Positions 57,994-64,000 of a stretch of 64,000 nucleotides of DNA are shown in pieces. Under the pieces are notes generated by a model. It had not been told where the DNA came from and searched no databases. It saw only the letters and a program-made list of their open reading frames with translations. A program made the position numbers and the translations under genes. Source of the stretch: Glandiceps talaboti (Eukaryota > Hemichordata > Enteropneusta > Spengelidae); contig NC_135564.1 of NCBI RefSeq assembly GCF_964340395.1, forward strand, positions 3,142,861 through 3,206,860. Reading direction: 5' to 3'. Positions within the stretch are counted from its first letter, which is position 1. The number at the start of each line of letters is the position of its first letter.

Positions 57994-58282
57994 CAGGGCT
58001 TGAAATTAACAGTCGTCCCATATCCACAGACTACCAATTCTTGTCATTGGGCTACCATAATTTGTAGCTAGTAGCCAACTCAGGCTACCACTGATTATGT
58101 GATGATTTAAAGGAGGGAAGATTTATGATCATAAAAGTATTTTAATAACACACATATTTCTACTAGAGGAACTCTGTTTTCAGTTCAGAAATATAGAACT
58201 ATTGTCCACATCCTTGGGCTACCACTTTCTGAAACTTGTAGCCCACTAGACTACCAAGACAAAAAGTTAATTTCAAGCCCTT
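57994..58282. mobile_element. hAT-like MITE with AGGGCTTGAAATTAA ends
   Basis: Perfect 15-bp inverted termini (AGGGCTTGAAATTAA / TTAATTTCAAGCCCT) flanked by TAATGCC on both sides, a 7-8 bp duplication as expected for hAT. Interior carries repeated GGGCTACCA motifs. It inserted into the preceding minisatellite. Confidence 0.82.
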
Positions 58283-58332
58283 AATGCCGCATTGTATTTT
58301 TTATATTGGTATACAAATGTATAATATCATAA

Positions 58333-58597
58333 GAATCACAACGGCAACACTGCCTTGCATTGGTATGTTATATAAATAAATATACAAGACTCCCCCATTG
58401 CATTGAAGTGTTGTTTACGAACTACCAGAGCAAATATATTCCATGGAGATACTAAGATAAAACACAAGAATTACAGAACGGCAACACTGCCTTGCATTGA
58501 TTTGTTATACAAATGGAGATACAAGACTCCCTCATTGCACTGATGTGTGGTTCATACACTACCAGAGCAAATATATTCCATGGAGATACTATTAAGA
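58333..58597. repeat. Two-unit ~125-bp tandem repeat downstream of the Kelch gene
   Basis: Both units contain ACGGCAACACTGCCTTGCAT, ATACAAGACTCCC and CTACCAGAGCAAATATATTC. May lie in the Kelch gene's 3' untranslated region. Confidence 0.85.
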
Positions 58598-58975
58598 TAA
58601 AACATCGAAATCAGCCATGAAGAACTTCACAAATAAATTTTTTTTTTATCAAATATTCTCAACTGCTGTGATAATGCCTCAAATAAAACTAGAAGTATTT
58701 CAACAAATCTTTAAAACAATAGGTAAGAATTCTAACCTTATGAGGTCTACTTGCCTCAGATGATAGCGTAAATGTCTTTCTTGTACTATATGGTGATGTG
58801 TCAGCTACATTTCAGCCTGATACTCACATAATATTGTTTTATTGGTTGCCATCATGGTGACAATATTTCAGGTACAATATGCATAATGTAGTTTTAATTT
58901 GTGTTGAACTGAAGGGTGGCACCTCAATATGGATGTCCATGTACTCTCTGGACACAGAGCACTGTTTTCATCACC

Positions 58976-59142
58976 AGCGTGCCCTCTCATAATAGCCAAA
59001 TTTTGTTGTTGTGATTCAAAATGATAAAAACTGGCATTTCTTGTGAGTCACCCCATAATAAAACATAGGAGAACACCAAATTTTGGTGCACCACTAGAAA
59101 TTGTGTACGTCAATCATGTCAAATTGGCTTAGAGGGCACACT
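58976..59142. mobile_element. Small element with AGYGTGCCCTCT termini
   Basis: Left end AGCGTGCCCTCT and right end AGAGGGCACACT are inverted partners, about 167 bp apart. A decayed relative lies at 46015-46165. Confidence 0.68.
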
Positions 59143-59306
59143 GTTCATCATTTTGTATATATTTGGAATGCATTTAATGTTATATATACACCCATTGAGC
59201 CAAGAAGCACTGCACACATTGACTGACTCAATTGGTTGACCTGGTACATTGTATGTTACCACTCAAAAAGACACTGTTATTCAAGACTTGAGAGGTAGAG
59301 GTAATG

Positions 59307-61175
59307 TCAGTGTGAAATATTTAATTTCTTTCTTGATGCAGTGTCTTTTTGTCGTTTCAAGAACCTGGAAACAGTGACACCAAACCGACAGTCTTCTGTG
59401 GGAAGGACACTGTCATGGTAAACCCATGTGCTGCTTTCATCATCCCATACCAACATTATATCATTGCCATCTGCTCCAAGACCATTCTGAAATGCATAGG
59501 TATTGCCATTTACAGATACAACCACTGGAAAGAACAGTCCGGCACCACTGATATGTTGGTGTTCTGTCCATACATTGTCTTTGATGTTGTAGCTTTCATA
59601 GCTAGACAAGCACATTGCAGGGGATTCGATAGTGTTCCACCTTGACACTCGATCTAACCCACCTACAACCAAAATGGTATCATCTCTTACAGTTGCACTG
59701 CAAAGAGCCCTTGCATTCTTTAGAGGTGCCATTTCCTTCCATACATTCTTCTGGGGGTCATAGCGCATGACTTTTGGGGTAATCAGAGTTCCAGTTCTGA
59801 CACCACCTATGACATAGATCAGTCCATTGTGCACAACTGAGGTGTGGCCATAGACAGGTTCAGGTAGTGGCGATACGAACTGCCATTCATTTCGTACTGG
59901 ATTATAGCATTCGACTGATGATACTACAACATTCCCGTTATCACTCAATGTATTCAAACCCCCAATGGCATAAACAAGTCCTTTGACAGATGCCAATGTG
60001 AAGTAGGACCTTGGTTCATGCAGTGGACTTCTCTGTAGCCACTTATCTTGCTTGTGATCATAGCAATAACACAGCTCTGTTGGATCTTCCCATGGGTATA
60101 GAATCCCTCCTGCCACATAAATCACATGATCAGATGTACTGGTACATGCAGGCAGTCCAAGGGGATTTGGCAGTGGCTGAACAGCATGCCACCGATTTGT
60201 TCTTGGATCATATAACCGAACCTGAGTGCGACTCTTTTCATTACCGCAATCCATTCCAACGCATACTATCATCTCCTCAGTCCACATACCAGATCTAGGT
60301 GTGGCATTCAAATCTGTATCCTGAGAACTCTTTTCTGGTGAGAGATGCAGCCTCCTTACATTCTGTACTAGATACTGACAATCATCATTATTGGCTATCA
60401 ACTGGTTGCACTGAATTTTACACTGGAAATAATTGCTATCAATCAATGCAAGCCGTACTTTACATAAAATGCGGTACAGAAACTGACTTCTATTCTCAAT
60501 GTCATACTTAATCCAAGTCATGGCAGCTTCAAACACTTCTTCTTCTGTGATAACATTGAGTTCTTCTCTTGAAATGATCTCTATTAGTTCTTCACCAGAG
60601 AGCTGCATAAATTCATCCTGTTTGCAGACATCTTTAAAGTTATCATTCAGGAATGAATTTGCAGTGTTTTTCAAACCATTGCAGGTATAAGTATCGGCAA
60701 AGTGATAGACTCCGATACAGTTTGTTGGATGGAGGTGGTTTTCCATGAATCTACAGCAAGCATCAACAATGGCCTGTATCTGAAATAGATGTGCTGCTGA
60801 GAGCAGTGACTGCACATTTTCTTCAGTAATTTTTAATTTCGATGAGTAAATGTAATTCAGTATGAGCTGCACTGCCTGTGGATTCACATTACATATTACA
60901 ATTTGATTTTGTCGACTTTCAGCTAAGTCATTTGTAAACATGGCTTTGAAGTATGAACTGCATGCAGACAGGATGTTACGATGACATGCAAATCTTCTGC
61001 TTTCAATAACCAAAGTCACATCGAAAAACTGTTGGCTTTCAAATAATTCATGTAGTCCTTCCATTAGTAGCTGAGCATGCTTTTTATTCTGGAACTCTCC
61101 CCTATCAAATCTGGGACTGACTTCTGGAGGGCTGGCATCAATTGAGGAACTGTTTTCAACAAGAAACTGATCCAT
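59307..61175 (-). CDS. BTB-BACK-Kelch protein (KLHL family)
   Basis: One uninterrupted 622-codon frame from ATG at 61175 to TGA at 59309-59307. Kelch-like proteins are substrate adaptors of CUL3 ubiquitin ligases: BTB binds CUL3 and dimerises, the Kelch propeller binds substrate. Visible domains are BTB (about 35-150, FDVTLVIESRRFACHRNILS and YFKAMFTNDLAES), BACK (about 150-260, NCIGVYHFADTY, VFEAAMTWIKYD) and Kelch repeats (about 300-605) with V-x-G-G and Y-D/N-P...W signatures (VYAIGGLN, IYVIGGVR, ILVVGGLD). The start is preceded by an acceptor-like CGCCAG, so a noncoding 5' exon is likely. The first and last blades are weak, lacking a clear GG pair. I cannot assign a specific KLHL orthologue. 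No breaks. Confidence 0.9.
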   Translation of the reverse strand: MDQFLVENSSSIDASPPEVSPRFDRGEFQNKKHAQLLMEGLHELFESQQFFDVTLVIESRRFACHRNILSACSSYFKAMFTNDLAESRQNQIVICNVNPQAVQLILNYIYSSKLKITEENVQSLLSAAHLFQIQAIVDACCRFMENHLHPTNCIGVYHFADTYTCNGLKNTANSFLNDNFKDVCKQDEFMQLSGEELIEIISREELNVITEEEVFEAAMTWIKYDIENRSQFLYRILCKVRLALIDSNYFQCKIQCNQLIANNDDCQYLVQNVRRLHLSPEKSSQDTDLNATPRSGMWTEEMIVCVGMDCGNEKSRTQVRLYDPRTNRWHAVQPLPNPLGLPACTSTSDHVIYVAGGILYPWEDPTELCYCYDHKQDKWLQRSPLHEPRSYFTLASVKGLVYAIGGLNTLSDNGNVVVSSVECYNPVRNEWQFVSPLPEPVYGHTSVVHNGLIYVIGGVRTGTLITPKVMRYDPQKNVWKEMAPLKNARALCSATVRDDTILVVGGLDRVSRWNTIESPAMCLSSYESYNIKDNVWTEHQHISGAGLFFPVVVSVNGNTYAFQNGLGADGNDIMLVWDDESSTWVYHDSVLPTEDCRFGVTVSRFLKRQKDTASRKKLNISH

Positions 61176-61410
61176 TGTTTAGACCCTGGCGAGAAAGAGG
61201 AGGAATTTATGTAAGTTGGTGTAGTCGAGAATTTAGTAGAGATGTCATGACAAACATTTTAATATGCAGATATAAAAAATGAACAGGGTTGAAGAACCAT
61301 GATTACATTTTGTGAAAATGAATGAATTAACAAGTACACTTTGCAGATGTCATTCTACTACCATAATACATCCACTATACTTTAGTTGGAACTGGATTGA
61401 TTTTCTAGTC

Positions 61411-61440
61411 TGTTTGTTTGTTTGTTTGTTTGTTTGTTTG
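61411..61440. repeat. (TTTG)n microsatellite
   Basis: Short TTTG array upstream of the Kelch coding exon. Confidence 0.93.
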
Positions 61441-62351
61441 TATTGCTGAAGATCTTACTCTTTCTCAGAAAAATAGTTCACTGGTATGATGTGAACAATA
61501 ACACTTGTTAAATAAAAATAAAAATTTTCTTTATAGCAGGTCTGTAAGAATGAATCTACTCTCTTTGAGGTTTTGGTATGACAACACACATTACAGCGCT
61601 CCATTACTTCATATCACACATTGTCTACATCACCCACTGTTCATATGTACATGCTTCTCACATAGATATACAATGTCATGTGAACTGTTTGGTGTCCCAG
61701 GTTAGTTAGACACTTGGATGACTTATTTGGAATAGTAAACATAACACTGATGTTTGAACAAGAGGTACAAAATGTTGAAGTGAAATTGCAGCACTCTGAG
61801 TAAAAAACTTCTAGAACACCAACAAATTTGTGTAATGGAAGAATATGAAGTCACAATTCTGTCTACCAGGTGACAACCAATCTGAGTGAGTAACTTGATG
61901 CCTTCTGTATGCAACAATGGTGTATTATCATACATTTGGTTATTGAATACCAGAGAACTCAGCCAGTTGTGAACTTGGTTGTACACAAGAACTCGACCCC
62001 AGTTGTGAGCTTGACTCCAGTTGTGAACTCAACCAGTTATGAAATCAGCCAACTTGAATACATGAATGATATTAATTCCAATTACCCAGAATTCATGAAA
62101 TTAGCCCTCTCAAGTGTGCATCTAATGATAATTTGTCACTGAGCAAAACTGTCCTTCTGTAAAACAATACCAAATGCCTTACACTGTGTCTTGTCTGTGC
62201 CATGGCAACCTCTGTTACAAATGTATGTTCTGTGTGTACATACATGTAAAATCTGATACCATAAACGTGTTATATATATAAGAAACAGCAGAACTTACAC
62301 CCTGCCTTCAGTAAAGACATTACCCATACATACTTATTATATTTCCATTGA

Positions 62352-62395
62352 ACCATGGAGGTATAAGGGGAGATATCCCTTTATACCTCCATGAT
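62352..62395. repeat. Short inverted repeat (hairpin)
   Basis: CATGGAGGTATA and TATACCTCCATG are perfect partners around a short AT/GA loop. Too short for a typical miRNA precursor. Confidence 0.6.
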
Positions 62396-62444
62396 TGAAC
62401 TAATGCTAAAATACCATAACATTGTAGCACTTCTCCTTAGTGAC

Positions 62445-62790
62445 CCAGTTCTCCTGTATTAGGCCAAATAAAAAAAGTTGTTTGGTTCTGGTTACCCCAC
62501 ATATTTGAGGAAAAAATAATAATAAAATTGCAAAAATCACGTGAAGTCTCGCAAGAAATGGTGGATGCGGAAACTGATATCATCTTAAAAAGACAATGTA
62601 AAACTATTCTTCCAATCTGTAATGGCTGTACATCTGATAGGAAGAAATAAACAACACAGAGACCATTTGGAAAACAATAGAAAACCTGAACTAGACATTC
62701 ACACACAAAAAATATAATAAAATATAATAAAATAGAAAAAAAATCTACCTACCCCACCTATTTTAAAATTGAATGTAATCGAAACCACAC
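62445..62790. repeat. Dispersed repeat R1, isolated copy
   Basis: Carries GGATGCGGAAACTGATATC, TGGCTGTACATCTGATAGG and CTAGACATTCACACA, 26 kb from the array, which shows that R1 is interspersed and not only part of the duplicated gene unit. Confidence 0.78.
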
Positions 62791-62799
62791 ATTTTTTTA

Positions 62800-64000
62800 C
62801 GCCTAATACTATAGTACAGGCTGGCCGAGTTTAAATAGGTCGATTTCTCTAGATATAATCACATCTCATTATTTACTGCGTTCAAAATCATAATGACAAG
62901 AAATGAGCGAATGGTTTCATTTACATAGACCCGTTATAAAACACAAAACGGTTCAATATCGAAAATATATCTAAATACTACAGTAAATTGTACTCGTAGT
63001 CGCTAGTCTATAGTCGTACATCGAAACCAGCAACGTTACACATATGGCCGTGTTTTGTGACGTTGCGAAACACGTTACCACAGCATATTTAGGCTGGCGA
63101 TAATTCCGTAGTGTATAATGTACGGAGAAATCACAAATCATTGACATACAAACCTCTGAAACTTTGTGTCAAAATAACGTGTCTGGGGGAAAGTGATAAC
63201 ATAAACTCATAAAACGCCAAAGTTTCGTTGTTGTTGTGCTCACGTCAAACGAACACGATGCATTATGAGCGATGCGTCGTGGCACAGTTTCAGATTCAAA
63301 TTCAGAATTTGGACGCGATTCGTTCTTTAACAGCTTCTCATCGTGAACACGGTACACGGGAAAATTTCGAAAAATAAAATATCCCCGGTCCAACGAAGTT
63401 GATTAAAAAGGTTTTTATCTATTACTATGGATCGTGGAAATTTAATCTTACAAAGTCTTCATTACAAACACAATCCAAACTGATCACCTCGTAACTACTC
63501 AATATAAATCTGAAGTCAGGTCATCATTTATACTTTGTTTGGTCGTTACTTGTTTACTCATTCTATCATCACTATAAAAAACTAAAATATTTCGCCGAAG
63601 TGTGGCCCCTCTGGAAATATTTTTTTGCCTGACAGAGCACGTTAGATGATTTGTACATAATTTTATTGCAAACTACTTTGCCCCATCATGCAACAGAAGT
63701 GAAAGGTCAAACCCAAAGTGTCGTCTGCTTCTGGGATTTGAAACTAGTTGCTGTGCATGTCTCTACTTTTCAGCTGTAGGTAAAGAACTAACTAACCACC
63801 ATGTCTTTTTTATTAGCACAACTGAACTGCTAAGGTTCAGTAGTGCATGGTGCGGTGTCTGTCCGTCTGTGTGTGTGTGTGTGTGTGGGGGGGGGGCAAC
63901 TTAAACTCAAAAACCACCAGACTGATTGCCTTGGACTTCCTTGGGACATTACTTTTGGTGTCTAGTTGGGAAATTATTCAAAGCAAAATGATCGCATCAC
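62800..64000. other. Upstream region of the Kelch gene, no coding feature
   Basis: CpG frequency is somewhat higher around 63000-63400 than elsewhere, as in a promoter, and on the minus strand AG|GTTTGT near 63152 could end a noncoding first exon. A (GT)n-G run lies at 63868-63897. Nothing else is supported. Confidence 0.35.

Noticed and set aside
59349-60690. Plus-strand frames opposite the Kelch gene
   Set aside because: Shadows of the intact 622-codon minus-strand frame.

Overview
The window is animal genomic DNA: A+T-rich, full of microsatellites, with GT-AG introns and many small transposon relics. A LINE end, a BTB-Kelch gene and a PEX11 gene point to an invertebrate metazoan, perhaps marine; I cannot fix the phylum from sequence alone. 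No bacterial, viral or CRISPR features were seen.

The left two thirds (about 4.4-44.2 kb) hold a head-to-tail array of six related five-exon genes on the + strand (copies 1-6: 4479-12454, 15041-19882, 22165-26234, 27115-30834, 31715-35997, 40757-44188). I assembled their exons by comparing the copies. All have the same intron phases (0, 0, 0, 1), a short N-terminal signal-anchor, a variable stem and a catalytic region whose order of motifs resembles GDP-fucose protein O-fucosyltransferases: a GGGTNRQ-type motif, then LHWR, then VYVAC, then an Asp/Glu-Gln...AEVF...SSNWSQFV block. They are best read as a local expansion of type II membrane O-fucosyltransferase-like enzymes. Copies 4 and 5 are almost identical and lie exactly 4600 bp apart. 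The 3' halves of copies 3 and 4, and of copies 2 and 5, pair up differently from the 5' halves, so the array has been reshuffled by unequal crossing-over inside intron 3.

The most striking structure is at the end of exon 4. In every copy the last 14 codons plus the splice donor form the first unit of a 42-bp tandem repeat. Each unit ends in its own GTAAGT-like donor, and 42 is a multiple of three. In copy 6 nine units stay open in frame with about eight plausible donors, and in copy 1 four do; in copies 2 and 5 an early stop closes the array. This could let one gene make proteins with different numbers of a 14-residue insert beside the predicted donor-sugar site. I regard it as the best candidate for something undescribed here.

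The right third contains a four-exon PEX11 peroxisome-division gene on the - strand (49242-54435), with a DR1 nuclear-receptor-like site just upstream, and a single-coding-exon BTB-BACK-Kelch gene on the - strand (59307-61175). Between and within genes are minisatellites, foldback elements and several MITE-like elements with recognisable terminal inverted repeats, including one nested insertion whose empty site is also present in the window.
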